The position numbers and the translations under genes were made by a program. Below, piece by piece: positions 37,455 through 46,798 of a stretch of DNA of 64,000 nucleotides. The number at the start of each line of letters is the position of its first letter. The stretch's first letter is position 1. Origin of the DNA: Kiloniella spongiae (GTDB lineage Bacteria > Pseudomonadota > Alphaproteobacteria > Kiloniellales > Kiloniellaceae); NCBI RefSeq assembly GCF_001026905.1, contig NZ_LAQL01000010.1:1-64000 (forward strand), read 5' to 3'. The notes beneath the pieces were generated by a model. That model did no database searches. It was not told the DNA's origin and saw only the letters and a list, made by a program, of their open reading frames with translations.

Positions 37455-37494
37455 AAAATGGCCGTTCAAATTAATAGATTAGAACGACCATTTT
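37455..37494 (-). terminator. Intercistronic hairpin between dctP and dctQ
   Basis: AAAATGGCCGTTC at 37455-37467 pairs with GAACGACCATTTT at 37482-37494, with one G-U pair in the RNA. It is followed on the minus strand by TTTTCTAAAA. Such hairpins after binding-protein genes often cause partial termination or protect the upstream mRNA. Confidence 0.6.
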
Positions 37495-37502
37495 AAGTAA
37501 AA

Positions 37503-38528
37503 TTATTGTTCGTATTTCGCGATAGATTTTACCGCAGCATCATAAATTTCTTTTGCATTATCAACACCAGATTCTTCCAAACTTTTTAGATAATTGGCTG
37601 TGGTCGGTTCCAATGCACGACGCCACTCTTCCCTTTGGTTGTCATCAAGAACAACAACAGGACTTCCTTTTTTCTGGATGTCTTCCAATCCGGGTTTATC
37701 CCAATTATTCCACCATGGACCAAACTTAGCGACCAGAGCTGCACCAGACATATCATCGATAATTGTTTTAATGTCTTGCGGTAGCGCGTTATACTTTTTC
37801 TCGTTCATGATGAAATAAAAACTTGTTGTGTAAGCCTTCGCATCAAGATGATAATCCAGAACCTCGGCAAGCTTAAAGCCATGAACCCCGTCATAAGGAA
37901 AAATCGTACCGTCGATTACACCTTTTTGCAGATTTTCATAAACCTGCGTGGGCGGAAGACCAATCGGTGTCGCCCCCAGTTGCTTGAGCATCATGGATGT
38001 TGCTGCCGAAGGCGCACGCACGCGTAATCCGGCAAGATCATCCATGGTTTTAACTTGTTTGCCCCGGGTATGAATAAGGCCGGGATTATGAGCATGTAAA
38101 GCAAGAACCTTTAGCCCTTTATATTCTTCGGCAAGATAGGTCGGATACAAATCCCATAGCGTTCTGGATGCTGCATCTGATGATTTTGCCAAAAAGGGTA
38201 GATCCATAATCAACGTACGTGGCAAACGACCACGAGGGAAACCTGTCAGGCCGTGAGAAATATCAACAACGCCTGCTTTTACTTGATCATATTGCTTTGC
38301 AACATGTCCAAAGGCAGATCCGGCAGGAAAGATTGTTACCTTGACCTGTCCACCACTCCGTTCTTCTAGTTCTTTTGCCCAAGGTTCAAGAAATTGCGTT
38401 TGCGTCGGATGAGACGATGGTAAAAAATGACTAAGTTTTAATTCGATTTCTGCCCCGATAGCATTTGAAAAAATAGCTGTTAATGCAATACTTGCAACTG
38501 TTGTCAGTGCTATGAGAGTACGCTTCAT
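37503..38528 (-). CDS. dctP: TRAP transporter periplasmic substrate-binding protein (DctP type)
   Basis: The 341-residue protein has a Sec signal peptide (MKRTLIALTTVASIALTAIF, cleavage near IGA-EIE) and a DctP fold. It shows LKLSHFLPSSHPTQTQFLEPWAKELEERSGGQV and the substrate-carboxylate region GLRVRAPSAATSMMLKQLGATPIGLPPTQVYENLQKGVIDG, with the conserved arginine that binds a carboxylate. It is first in the dctPQM-marR-maiA operon, 72 bases downstream of a perfect palindrome that is probably its operator. Regulation together with hppD suggests an aromatic or alpha-keto acid ligand. Confidence 0.93.
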   Translation of the reverse strand: MKRTLIALTTVASIALTAIFSNAIGAEIELKLSHFLPSSHPTQTQFLEPWAKELEERSGGQVKVTIFPAGSAFGHVAKQYDQVKAGVVDISHGLTGFPRGRLPRTLIMDLPFLAKSSDAASRTLWDLYPTYLAEEYKGLKVLALHAHNPGLIHTRGKQVKTMDDLAGLRVRAPSAATSMMLKQLGATPIGLPPTQVYENLQKGVIDGTIFPYDGVHGFKLAEVLDYHLDAKAYTTSFYFIMNEKKYNALPQDIKTIIDDMSGAALVAKFGPWWNNWDKPGLEDIQKKGSPVVVLDDNQREEWRRALEPTTANYLKSLEESGVDNAKEIYDAAVKSIAKYEQ

Positions 38529-38599
38529 CCTCTAACCTTCCCGCTCTTTTTTTATTTCTGTTTAGATACAGATCTTAAAATTATTTATGTGCGGAACGA

Positions 38600-38623
38600 G
38601 TATAGTTTCATATGAAACTATAC
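38600..38623. promoter_or_regulatory. Perfect 24-bp palindrome, predicted MarR operator of the dctPQM-marR-maiA operon
   Basis: The sequence reads identically on both strands from 38600 to 38623; its core (38602-38621) is ATAGTTTCATATGAAACTAT. It is 72-95 bases upstream of dctP. Near copies lie upstream of hppD and of the VOC-FAH pair. Confidence 0.75.
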
Positions 38624-38686
38624 TGCAAGCTATTCTTGTAAGTCTTTGATGTTATATTGCCACTTCACTACATATGATCATTGGGT

Positions 38687-40750
38687 TTACATACAGTCTC
38701 TGGGAATAGATTGCTGATAATCGCGAGCAAAAATCTCTTTATCATTTTCGTAAGCAGTCATTTTTCCAAAAAGATCAAAGTTGTCTGCATTTAAAACCAT
38801 CGAAACCTCGGTTTCCAGCTTGATTGACCAATCCTCACGGGACATATAACAACACCACTTTGAGCTCGCTTGTGCCCCCAAAGGCGTATCAGGATTTATT
38901 GACCACTTAACCAAGCTTGTGTGTCTGACTCGTAACGCATGGTTCGGGATTTCTGTCGTCCCTGTATCGTCTTCGGTAATGTAATGGGTTAGGTTACCAG
39001 AAAGATCTTTTTCAACCCGACGTTCCGTTTTAGATGGTGTTATCTCTTTGTAGGCAGGTAACGGGTTTGTATCTTCAGGTTCCGGCATGTGGATTTCATC
39101 ATCGACAACCATCTGATTGCCTGTTGCTCTGACAGGCAAAGAAAGAAAAGCTTTTTTATCTAGAGCAATAGAGGCTGTTACATGATACGGGGATGGTATA
39201 ATCAATGGCCAATAAGCTGTCGATAATGACACTCTGATCCGGTGACCGGGTAAAAAACGATAGCCAATATGATCTAGTGTAATAGTGATATCTTCTGCCA
39301 ACCCCGGAACCATTTCTTCCGGTGTTTCATTACTGTGTCTATGCGCAAGATTTAAAACACCGAAACACACACGGTGAGAAACACCGTCGGGATGAACATC
39401 AATCAGTCGAACGGCCAGATTTCCAAGTGGTGCATCAATTGCCACATTTAATGAAAGTGTAGGTTGGCCCAAAATCTCGATTGCATCATTTAGAAGGTCC
39501 GTCTCGAATACCAATGAGCCACCATCATCAATACGTTGATCTCTCGGCGTTTCCGTATCGGGGGCAAGGGCAAAGACTTCTCCACATGCAATACCTGTAT
39601 CTTCGGGGGAACAGATAGATAATCGACCACCAGCATTGCTGGTTTCAGAAAGGCTGTGGTCGGCATTTAAGTATAGTTTTTGAGGCCTAATGCTATTTGA
39701 TGGCCAAACGTCTTCGGCTACCCATCTCCCCTCTTCATGTTCTCGCCAAAGGGATGGCCTCACATTTTCTGAGATATATGCCCGATAGGCTGGTAATTTT
39801 TCTGCATCATTCATCTCATCACACAACCAACGACCCCACCAACGCAAGGCTTCCTGATGAAAATCCGATCTGGGGTGAGGATAGGCAAAATGCGGATACT
39901 TATGTACCCAGGGACCATTAATCGCCTTGGCAAGACCTGGCATATTTTCTGCGGCTTTTGGGGGGGCATTTTTATAGGCATCCGCCCAACCGGATATTAC
40001 TAAGCTTGGAATTTCCAACGCATCGTAATCCTGCTCAATAGAACCATGCTTCCAAAAATCGTCATAGCGTTGATGAGATAACCATTCATCCAGAATAAGA
40101 TTTGCACCCTCTAACCGTTCAAGCCACATATCCCGCCATCTATCACCAACCAGAGCAGGATCAGGCGGGCGGTTTGCAAAACATTGCATCACTCCAGACC
40201 AAGACAGGTTTGAATTCAGATGACAGCCGCTTTTATAGTGAATATCTGCGTTATAACGATCTACGGTTGAGCCAATTGATATAACGGCCTTTAGAGGCTC
40301 TGGTCGCAGGGTAGCGATTTGCAAGGCATTAAAGCCTCCCCAGGATATTCCCATCATGCCGAGCTTTCCGTTACACCAGGGCTGTTCTGCTATCCAGTTA
40401 ATTGCTTCGACCCCGTCAGAAAGTTCCCGAGGAGAATATTCATCATCAAAAACACCGTCAGATTCACCTGTGCCTGATATATCGACACGCACCCCTGCAT
40501 ATCCTGCGCAGGCAAAAACGGGATAGGTACTCTCATCCCGTTGTGCTGTTCCATCACGCTTTCGATAGGGAAGATACTCAAATATCGCGGGAACAGGTGT
40601 TATTTTCCCTTCTTCGTTCTGAACCATATCAGGCATCCAGATACGTGCAGATAGCTGGCGACCATCCTTAAGCGGTATCCAGATATTCTCCCAAACACAA
40701 AATCCATCATGTTGGGTGATATTTGATTGGGGTTGGAAGTTTGTTGCCAT
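38687..40750 (-). CDS. CocE/NonD family hydrolase (X-Pro dipeptidyl-peptidase/acyl-esterase type)
   Basis: The protein of about 687 residues has an alpha/beta-hydrolase N-terminal half with the nucleophile elbow GISWGG. A general-acid region follows, with a helical cap and a C-terminal jelly-roll domain (from about residue 440). Relatives include cocaine esterase, glutaryl-7-ACA acylase and X-Pro dipeptidyl peptidase, so it should cleave an ester or amide bond. ATG 40750 is chosen, with AGGTG 4 bases upstream, over a longer frame from 40768. There is no signal peptide. A strong terminator separates it from the ABC operon, but proximity hints at processing an imported ester or peptide. Confidence 0.85.
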   Translation of the reverse strand: MATNFQPQSNITQHDGFCVWENIWIPLKDGRQLSARIWMPDMVQNEEGKITPVPAIFEYLPYRKRDGTAQRDESTYPVFACAGYAGVRVDISGTGESDGVFDDEYSPRELSDGVEAINWIAEQPWCNGKLGMMGISWGGFNALQIATLRPEPLKAVISIGSTVDRYNADIHYKSGCHLNSNLSWSGVMQCFANRPPDPALVGDRWRDMWLERLEGANLILDEWLSHQRYDDFWKHGSIEQDYDALEIPSLVISGWADAYKNAPPKAAENMPGLAKAINGPWVHKYPHFAYPHPRSDFHQEALRWWGRWLCDEMNDAEKLPAYRAYISENVRPSLWREHEEGRWVAEDVWPSNSIRPQKLYLNADHSLSETSNAGGRLSICSPEDTGIACGEVFALAPDTETPRDQRIDDGGSLVFETDLLNDAIEILGQPTLSLNVAIDAPLGNLAVRLIDVHPDGVSHRVCFGVLNLAHRHSNETPEEMVPGLAEDITITLDHIGYRFLPGHRIRVSLSTAYWPLIIPSPYHVTASIALDKKAFLSLPVRATGNQMVVDDEIHMPEPEDTNPLPAYKEITPSKTERRVEKDLSGNLTHYITEDDTGTTEIPNHALRVRHTSLVKWSINPDTPLGAQASSKWCCYMSREDWSIKLETEVSMVLNADNFDLFGKMTAYENDKEIFARDYQQSIPRDCM

Positions 40751-40793
40751 ATTACACCTGAAAAGCAATATCTGAAAAATGAACAGCTTAAAA

Positions 40794-40835
40794 AACTGGG
40801 TGCGAAGATCTTATCAAAAGTTTTCGCACCCAGTT
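40794..40835 (-). terminator. Terminator of the Opp/Dpp-type ABC operon
   Basis: AACTGGGTGCGAA at 40794-40806 pairs perfectly over 13 bp with TTCGCACCCAGTT at 40823-40835. On the minus strand the stem is followed by TTTT. It is 30 bases after the phosphodiesterase stop. Confidence 0.9.
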
Positions 40836-40865
40836 ACAAATTAAAAACCTGACACTATGATCGGC

Positions 40866-41705
40866 TTATTTTAAGAAAGGCTCGGCCTTCATTGTATTTG
40901 CAATCGGGGCGCCCATTCTCGAAAGGATCGTTGGGGCAAGTTGCAATTGATCAAGCAGGACACCTTCTTTAGGTCCATCGCCGCCGCCGAACCAATACAG
41001 CGCAACATCTTGTTGATCTTCCCCCCGACCACCGTGGTGTCCGCGGTCGGACTGACCATGATCGGCTGTTACGATGACTTCGTAACCATTTTTTATCCAT
41101 CGTGGCAGGAAATGTGCAAGCATCGCATCAATAGCAAAGCAGGCATTATCCATTTCACCGCAATCATGTCCAAACCTGTGCCCCATGGAATCCAGGGTAC
41201 ATGTATGAAGGATGCCGTAGTCAATTTTGTGACGTTCCGTCAACATTGTCAGGGTGGCAAATAAATCCGCATCTGACGGAGTCATCTGATTTTTGTGTCC
41301 ATAACCCGTCATGGTATGAAAACGACCATGATTGATCGGGCTATCCTCTTCGTCATATTCAATATCACGAACCATATCAAAAGGTGCGCGATTAAAGAAT
41401 TCAGACCAAAACGAATGCGTGACAGCACCTGTTTTTCCACCCGCAGCCCGAACCTGACTAAAAATATCAGCCTGTTTCACACGGAAAATAGACTCATTGG
41501 ACACAACATGATGTTGTTGCGGTGTTACGCCTGTATGAATTGAGGCATAACATGATGCAGATGTTGACGGTAACACTGCACGCATTTTCCAAACACGGGC
41601 TTCGCCGGATTGAACCCAACCTTCCAGGTTCCCCATATAACGACGTGCATCTCTCCAAGGTTGACCATCCAAGATGATCAACAACACTTTATTTTTAAGA
41701 GCCAA
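40866..41705 (-). CDS. Alkaline-phosphatase-superfamily phosphodiesterase (type I PDE/nucleotide pyrophosphatase, NPP-like)
   Basis: The protein of about 279 residues has a metal site LLIILDGQPW near its start, a likely nucleophile Ser/Thr in LPSTSASCYASIHTG, TLDSMGHRFGHD, and TADHGQSDRGHHGG for the second metal. This is the PF01663 pattern, whose members cut phosphodiester or pyrophosphate bonds. TTG 41705 is taken as start, having GGGAG 8 bases upstream; another TTG (41720) is possible. It is the last gene of the ABC operon, so its substrate may be what the transporter imports, for example a phosphodiester-linked choline compound. That is inference. Confidence 0.85.
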   Translation of the reverse strand: MALKNKVLLIILDGQPWRDARRYMGNLEGWVQSGEARVWKMRAVLPSTSASCYASIHTGVTPQQHHVVSNESIFRVKQADIFSQVRAAGGKTGAVTHSFWSEFFNRAPFDMVRDIEYDEEDSPINHGRFHTMTGYGHKNQMTPSDADLFATLTMLTERHKIDYGILHTCTLDSMGHRFGHDCGEMDNACFAIDAMLAHFLPRWIKNGYEVIVTADHGQSDRGHHGGRGEDQQDVALYWFGGGDGPKEGVLLDQLQLAPTILSRMGAPIANTMKAEPFLK

Positions 41706-41764
41706 GAGATAATCTCCCAAACAGCACTGATATTAGCCAATTTTCATGTATTGACAATCGATAC

Positions 41765-41789
41765 AAGTGCCGGCTAGTTGCCGGCACTT
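41765..41789 (-). other. GC-rich hairpin spanning the stop codon of the ABC ATPase gene
   Basis: AAGTGCCGGC at 41765-41774 pairs perfectly with GCCGGCACTT at 41780-41789, with a 5-base loop holding most of the stop codon. No T run follows, so it is not a typical terminator. Confidence 0.6.
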
Positions 41790-43408
41790 TCCATTTTTCG
41801 ATGTGCTAGAACTTCTTCCAACCAACCCAGTTTCATTTCAGGTACAGAGGAAAGCAGAAGGTCTGTGTAATCATCAAACGGTGGCGAAAGAACTTCTGAC
41901 TTGGTTCCGTATCTCACCAATTCCCCAAGGTACATAACAGCAATGGAATCAGATATTGATTTCACTGTCGCAAGATCGTGAGTGATAAAGAGATAAGCAA
42001 CATTTTCAATCTTTTGCAAATCAAGCAAAAGCTTCAAAATGCCATCCGCAACCAACGGATCGAGCGCAGATGTAACCTCGTCACAAATAATCAACTTGGG
42101 TTTTGCCGCTAACGAACGCGCAATACAAACACGTTGTTTCTGACCACCGGAAAGTTCTGCGGGGTAACGGTCGATAAACTTTTCACCCATTTCAATTTCG
42201 TCAAGAAGTTCAATAATCCGTTTGCGCTTTTCAGCTCCCTTCATCCCGAAATAGAGTTCCAGTGGACGACCAATAATTTGCCCGACAGTCTGGCGCGGAT
42301 TCATTGCAACATCAGCCATCTGGTAAATCATCTGAAGTTCACGAAGATCATCAAGACTTCGATTAGGAAGCGCTGGTGTTAGTTCTTTACCATCAAAGAT
42401 GATACGCCCTTCACTCGGCGGCAAAAGCCCCGTTATCACACGCGCCAGTGTTGATTTACCCGAACCGGATTCACCAACAACAGCCAATGTTTGACCTGCA
42501 TGAATATCCACGGAAACGTCTTTTAGAACTTTAATCGTTCCTGCATAAGATGCCGTGATATTCTCCACACGAAGAATAGGGTTGTCAGTTGGTTTCTTCT
42601 CTTCATGGGTGATCGAATGAGCTTTCACCAATTCTTGGGTATAGGCTTCCTTTGGTTCTTCGATAATCTGTTGAACCGTTCCATGTTCCACCATATTACC
42701 GTGACGCAAAACCAAGATTTCATCAGAAACCTGTGCGACAACAGCCAAATCATGGGTAATATACAGCGCAGCAACACCTGTATCTCTTATTGCCTTTTTA
42801 ATCGCGGCCAAAACATCAATCTGTGTTGTCACATCAAGTGCTGTGGTCGGTTCGTCAAAAACAATAAGATCTGGCTTAGGACAGAGAGCCATCGCGGTCA
42901 TGACACGCTGTAATTGCCCACCGGATACCTGGTGCGGGTAGCGATTACCAATGTTTTCCGGATCGGGAAGTCCCAGAGATCTGAAAAGTTCAATCGCGCG
43001 TTCTTCAGCTTGTGTTTTGCTTGAAAGTCCGTGTAACAGCGTGGTTTCAACCACCTGATCCATCAAACGCATGGCTGGATTAAAAGAAGCAGCTGCAGAC
43101 TGGGAAACGTAGGTTACTTCCCTGCCCCGCAGCTCTCTTAAACCATGCGCCTGAATTTTAAGGATATCTCGTCCATTGACGAAAACTTCACCACCGGTAA
43201 TCTCGACACCGCCCCGGCCATAACTCATGGACGAAAGGCCAATAGTCGATTTACCAGCACCACTTTCGCCAATAAGTCCCATAACCTGACCTTTTTTCAG
43301 GTTAAGAGATACATCATGAACAATAGTGATATCCTGAGGTTTTTCGCCCGGAGGATAGACGGTTGCACCGATTTTCAGGTTCTTAATTTCAAGAAGATTA
43401 TCAGACAT
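41774..43408 (-). CDS. Fused double ATP-binding protein of an oligopeptide/dipeptide-type ABC transporter
   Basis: The 544-residue protein joins the two ATPases (DppD and DppF/OppD and OppF) that are separate in E. coli. Walker A motifs are GESGAGKST (47-55) and GESGSGKST in the second half (about residue 317). ABC signatures are VSGGQLQRV and LSGGQKQRV, and both Walker B segments (LIVFDEPT, LIICDEVT) are present. The start overlaps the upstream permease stop by one base. The stop codon lies inside a GC-rich hairpin (41765-41789). Confidence 0.95.
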   Translation of the reverse strand: MSDNLLEIKNLKIGATVYPPGEKPQDITIVHDVSLNLKKGQVMGLIGESGAGKSTIGLSSMSYGRGGVEITGGEVFVNGRDILKIQAHGLRELRGREVTYVSQSAAASFNPAMRLMDQVVETTLLHGLSSKTQAEERAIELFRSLGLPDPENIGNRYPHQVSGGQLQRVMTAMALCPKPDLIVFDEPTTALDVTTQIDVLAAIKKAIRDTGVAALYITHDLAVVAQVSDEILVLRHGNMVEHGTVQQIIEEPKEAYTQELVKAHSITHEEKKPTDNPILRVENITASYAGTIKVLKDVSVDIHAGQTLAVVGESGSGKSTLARVITGLLPPSEGRIIFDGKELTPALPNRSLDDLRELQMIYQMADVAMNPRQTVGQIIGRPLELYFGMKGAEKRKRIIELLDEIEMGEKFIDRYPAELSGGQKQRVCIARSLAAKPKLIICDEVTSALDPLVADGILKLLLDLQKIENVAYLFITHDLATVKSISDSIAVMYLGELVRYGTKSEVLSPPFDDYTDLLLSSVPEMKLGWLEEVLAHRKMESAGN

Positions 43409-44229
43409 TATCCGCGCCCTCCTTTCAGATCACTCGTTCTATTGAGGATCCAATCCGCAACTAGATTTACTGAAATTGCCAGAACAGCAATTGCAAAGGC
43501 AGGAATAAGCGCAGCAGGAATACCAAAGATAATACCTTCTTTATTTTCTTTCACCATGCCACCCCAATCTGCTTCCGGAGGTTGAATACCAAGCCCCAGG
43601 AAGGACAAGGAAGACAGGAAAAGAACCGCAAAGATAAATCTTAGGCCAAATTCGGCAACCAAAGGAGATAAAGCGTTAGGCAGGATTTCCCTAAAGACAA
43701 TCCAACGCGTACCTTCGCCACGTAATCTGGCCGCTTCGACATAATCCATAACATTAATATCAACGGCTACAGCACGAGACAGTCTATAAACACGGGTGCT
43801 ATCCAAAACCCCCATAACGACAATTAATGTCACAAGATTACCAGGCAAGACGGATAGAACAACCAAGGCAAAAATTAAAGTTGGAATTGACATCAAGAGG
43901 TCAACAAAACGCGACAAAATCATATCAAACCAACCACCAGTGACAGCAGCGGTAAAGCCTAAAACAGATCCCATAACAAAGGAAAATATTGTCGCAGCGC
44001 CAGCGATAAAGATTGTAATACGCGCGCCGTACATCATGCGGGTCAGAAGATCGCGACCGACATTATCTGTTCCAAGCAGGAATTTATCTGATGCAGGCTC
44101 CCAGACATCACCAACAATCTCTGCCATACCATAAGGGGCTAGTGCCGGGGCAAAGATCGCTACAAAGAGAAAGCCACCTGTCGCAATAATGCCAACAAGT
44201 GCGCTCAGGGGAATACGTTTAAAGTTCAT
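43408..44229 (-). CDS. ABC transporter permease, DppC/OppC type
   Basis: The 273-residue inner-membrane protein has about six helices. It carries the family motifs LLGTDNVGRDLLTRMMYGAR near the N-terminus and the EAA-loop region DYVEAARLRGEGTRWIVFREILPNALSPLV. It is the second permease of the peptide/nickel-type transporter. It lies 12 bases after the DppB-type gene and overlaps the ATPase start by one base. Confidence 0.94.
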   Translation of the reverse strand: MNFKRIPLSALVGIIATGGFLFVAIFAPALAPYGMAEIVGDVWEPASDKFLLGTDNVGRDLLTRMMYGARITIFIAGAATIFSFVMGSVLGFTAAVTGGWFDMILSRFVDLLMSIPTLIFALVVLSVLPGNLVTLIVVMGVLDSTRVYRLSRAVAVDINVMDYVEAARLRGEGTRWIVFREILPNALSPLVAEFGLRFIFAVLFLSSLSFLGLGIQPPEADWGGMVKENKEGIIFGIPAALIPAFAIAVLAISVNLVADWILNRTSDLKGGRG

Positions 44230-44241
44230 TTATACTATCCC

Positions 44242-45201
44242 CTATTTCGGATGTCTCAAACGTGGGTTTGCCACGATCGATACAATGTCTGCAATGATGT
44301 TTAATGAGATATAAACACTGGCAAAAATCAAGGCACATGCCTGAACAACGGGCACATCACGTTTGGAAACGTGGTCAACCAGATATTGCCCCATCCCTGG
44401 ATAAACAAAGATAACTTCAACAATCACAACCCCGACAACGAGATAGGCAAGATTAATCATCACAACATTAACAATAGGAGCAATAGCATTCGGAAAAGCA
44501 TGCTTTCTGATAACGGTAAAAGGATTAAGGCCTTTTAATTCAGCCGTTTCGATATAAGCAGATTGCATGACATTCAAAATCGCAGCTCGGGTCATGCGCA
44601 TCATGTGCGCAAGAACAACCATTGTCAGAACCACGACAGGCAGGGTAATTGCGTTTAGCTTTTCGCCCAAACTCATTGTTTCGTTTAAAATGGCAACGGA
44701 AGGGAACCAACCCAATTGCACTGAAACGAAATAAATGAGCAGATAACCGATAAAAAATTCTGGTAAAGAAATAGACGCAAGAGATATGCCGGATATCAGT
44801 TTATCAGGCCAACGGTTACGATACTGAACAGCCAATAATCCGAGTACAACAGCTAATGGAACAGATAAAGCCGCGGCCCAGCTCGCTAAAAACAGTGTAT
44901 TTTTAAGTCGTGTGGAAATACCTTCGGCAATAGATTTGCCGTTTGAGAGCGCAGTACCAAGATCTCCCTGTAAAACACCCGACAGCCACTTGAAATAACG
45001 GACATAGGCCGGATCATTCAGGCCAAGTTCTTTACGCAGATTGGCAACAGCTTCCGGTGTTGCAGACTGGCCGAGAATAGATTGTGCGACATCTCCTGGC
45101 AAAATCTGGGTTCCGATAAAAATCAACCCCGATGCCAGAAAGAGGAGAAGGAGGCCCAACGCTATGCGTTGAGCCACCAGGTTCAGAATGGGATGTCCCA
45201 T
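44242..45201 (-). CDS. ABC transporter permease, DppB/OppB type
   Basis: The 319-residue inner-membrane protein has the DppB N-terminus (RIALGLLLLFLASGLIFIGTQILPGDVAQ) and the EAA loop YIETAELKGLNPFTVIRKHAFPNAIAPIV. It forms the heterodimeric channel with the DppC-type protein. It starts 10 bases after the binding-protein stop, so the whole set is one operon. Confidence 0.94.
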   Translation of the reverse strand: MGHPILNLVAQRIALGLLLLFLASGLIFIGTQILPGDVAQSILGQSATPEAVANLRKELGLNDPAYVRYFKWLSGVLQGDLGTALSNGKSIAEGISTRLKNTLFLASWAAALSVPLAVVLGLLAVQYRNRWPDKLISGISLASISLPEFFIGYLLIYFVSVQLGWFPSVAILNETMSLGEKLNAITLPVVVLTMVVLAHMMRMTRAAILNVMQSAYIETAELKGLNPFTVIRKHAFPNAIAPIVNVVMINLAYLVVGVVIVEVIFVYPGMGQYLVDHVSKRDVPVVQACALIFASVYISLNIIADIVSIVANPRLRHPK

Positions 45202-45211
45202 GGGTCGCCGA

Positions 45212-46798
45212 TTACGCTAACCAAGTTTTTGCGAGGGCGAAACCATTCATCATTTCACCGCTAGGATCGTCTTGGTATCCAGCAACTTTATCGCTAACAG
45301 CAGCAATAAAATCATTGAACATAGGTACAATCACACCGCCTTCGTCACGAACCATCACACCCATCTCTCTATAGAGTGCAATACGTTTTGCTTGATCAAG
45401 TTCACCACGTGCTTCAATCAAAAGCTTATCAAAGTCCGGACGGAAGAAACGCGTATCATTCCAGTCTGCAGTTGAAAGATAAGCTGTAGAATACATTTGA
45501 TCTTGGACTGGACGTGCACCACCCCAGTAAGAAGCAGAGAATGGCTGTTGGTTCCAGACTTCAGTCCAGTATCCATCATCCGGCTCGCGCTTAACATCCA
45601 GTGTAATGCCGCATTTCGCAGCAGATTGCTGGAATAGCTGAGCAGCATCGACAGCACCAGCGAACGCAGTACCAGCTGTCCGAAGCAGAACAGGTCCATC
45701 GTGACCTGATTTTTTAAAATGGAACTTTGCCTTATCTGGATCAAAAGTGCGTTGCTCAATATCTTCAGAGAACAGCGGATAGCCACCATTGATTGGCATG
45801 TCGTTACCAACTGAACCGTAGCCGCGAAGGATTTTATCAACCATTTCTTCACGATCAATAGCATATTTCATTGCAAGGCGCAGATCGTTGTTATCGAAAG
45901 GCGCAGTATTACAATGCATCAGGAAGACATAGTGACCACGGCCGGAAACACTTTTGACCTGAAGCCCGGGAACACGTTCCAGAAGATCAGCAACCTTTGG
46001 CTCCACACGATTAATCATGTGAACCTGTCCACCTTGAAGAGCAGCAGTTCTCGCTGTTGCATCATTTAAAACAACAATTTCAATCTGATCAGCATGGCCG
46101 CGAGATGAATCCCAATAATTAGGATTACGCTCACCAACATGACGTACACCAGGTTCATCAACAGCTACTTTATATGGGCCAGAACCAATACCAGCATCCG
46201 GAGCGTCCATACCACCATCAGGTTGAATGATTAAATGGTAATCTGACATCAAATAAGGTAGATCGGCATTGGCTGTTTCCAAGGTAACAGAAAAAACATC
46301 ACCTTCCGCTTTCATGGACTTAATACCGCGCATAACCCCTAAAGCGCCAGACTTTGTATCTTCACCAGAATGGCGTTGCATCGTTTTAAGCACATCTTGG
46401 GCTGTTACTGTTTTGCCATTATGAAATTCGACGCCTTTGCGAATTGTAAAGTGCCATGTTTTTGCATCAGCTGATGGCTCAATGCTTTCTGCAAGTCGGT
46501 ATTCAACCTCACCGATACGAGAAACCTCAACCAGAGTTTCGCCCCAACACTTACCAAAATCGTGAGAAACTTGTGTGAGGAAAGTTGCGGGATCAAGACT
46601 ATTTGTACTTTCACCACCACCAAGACCAGCTATTAGTGTTCCACCTTTTTTAGGACCTTCAGCCATTGCTGCGCTGGATAGCAGGCTTCCCGCAGCAGCC
46701 GTAGAGACACCCACAGCAGCAGCTTTACCCAAAAACTCACGGCGACCTAATTTCCCCTGAGCGGCAAGCTTTGCCAGATAATTAATATGTTGTGTCAT
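45212..46798 (-). CDS. Family 5 extracellular solute-binding protein of the ABC transporter, Tat-exported
   Basis: The 528-residue binding protein carries a twin-arginine-like signal (RREFLGKAAAVGVSTAAAGS, then SSAAMA). It has the SBP_bac_5 fold with TWHFTIRKGVEFHNGKTVTAQDV and the C-terminal hinge AYLSTADWNDTRF. Family 5 proteins bind peptides, opines, nickel or other organic cations and conjugates. Tat export is common for these in Alphaproteobacteria. It leads the operon and is preceded by a 475-base AT-rich region with inverted repeats that may hold its promoter. Confidence 0.92.
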   Translation of the reverse strand: MTQHINYLAKLAAQGKLGRREFLGKAAAVGVSTAAAGSLLSSAAMAEGPKKGGTLIAGLGGGESTNSLDPATFLTQVSHDFGKCWGETLVEVSRIGEVEYRLAESIEPSADAKTWHFTIRKGVEFHNGKTVTAQDVLKTMQRHSGEDTKSGALGVMRGIKSMKAEGDVFSVTLETANADLPYLMSDYHLIIQPDGGMDAPDAGIGSGPYKVAVDEPGVRHVGERNPNYWDSSRGHADQIEIVVLNDATARTAALQGGQVHMINRVEPKVADLLERVPGLQVKSVSGRGHYVFLMHCNTAPFDNNDLRLAMKYAIDREEMVDKILRGYGSVGNDMPINGGYPLFSEDIEQRTFDPDKAKFHFKKSGHDGPVLLRTAGTAFAGAVDAAQLFQQSAAKCGITLDVKREPDDGYWTEVWNQQPFSASYWGGARPVQDQMYSTAYLSTADWNDTRFFRPDFDKLLIEARGELDQAKRIALYREMGVMVRDEGGVIVPMFNDFIAAVSDKVAGYQDDPSGEMMNGFALAKTWLA

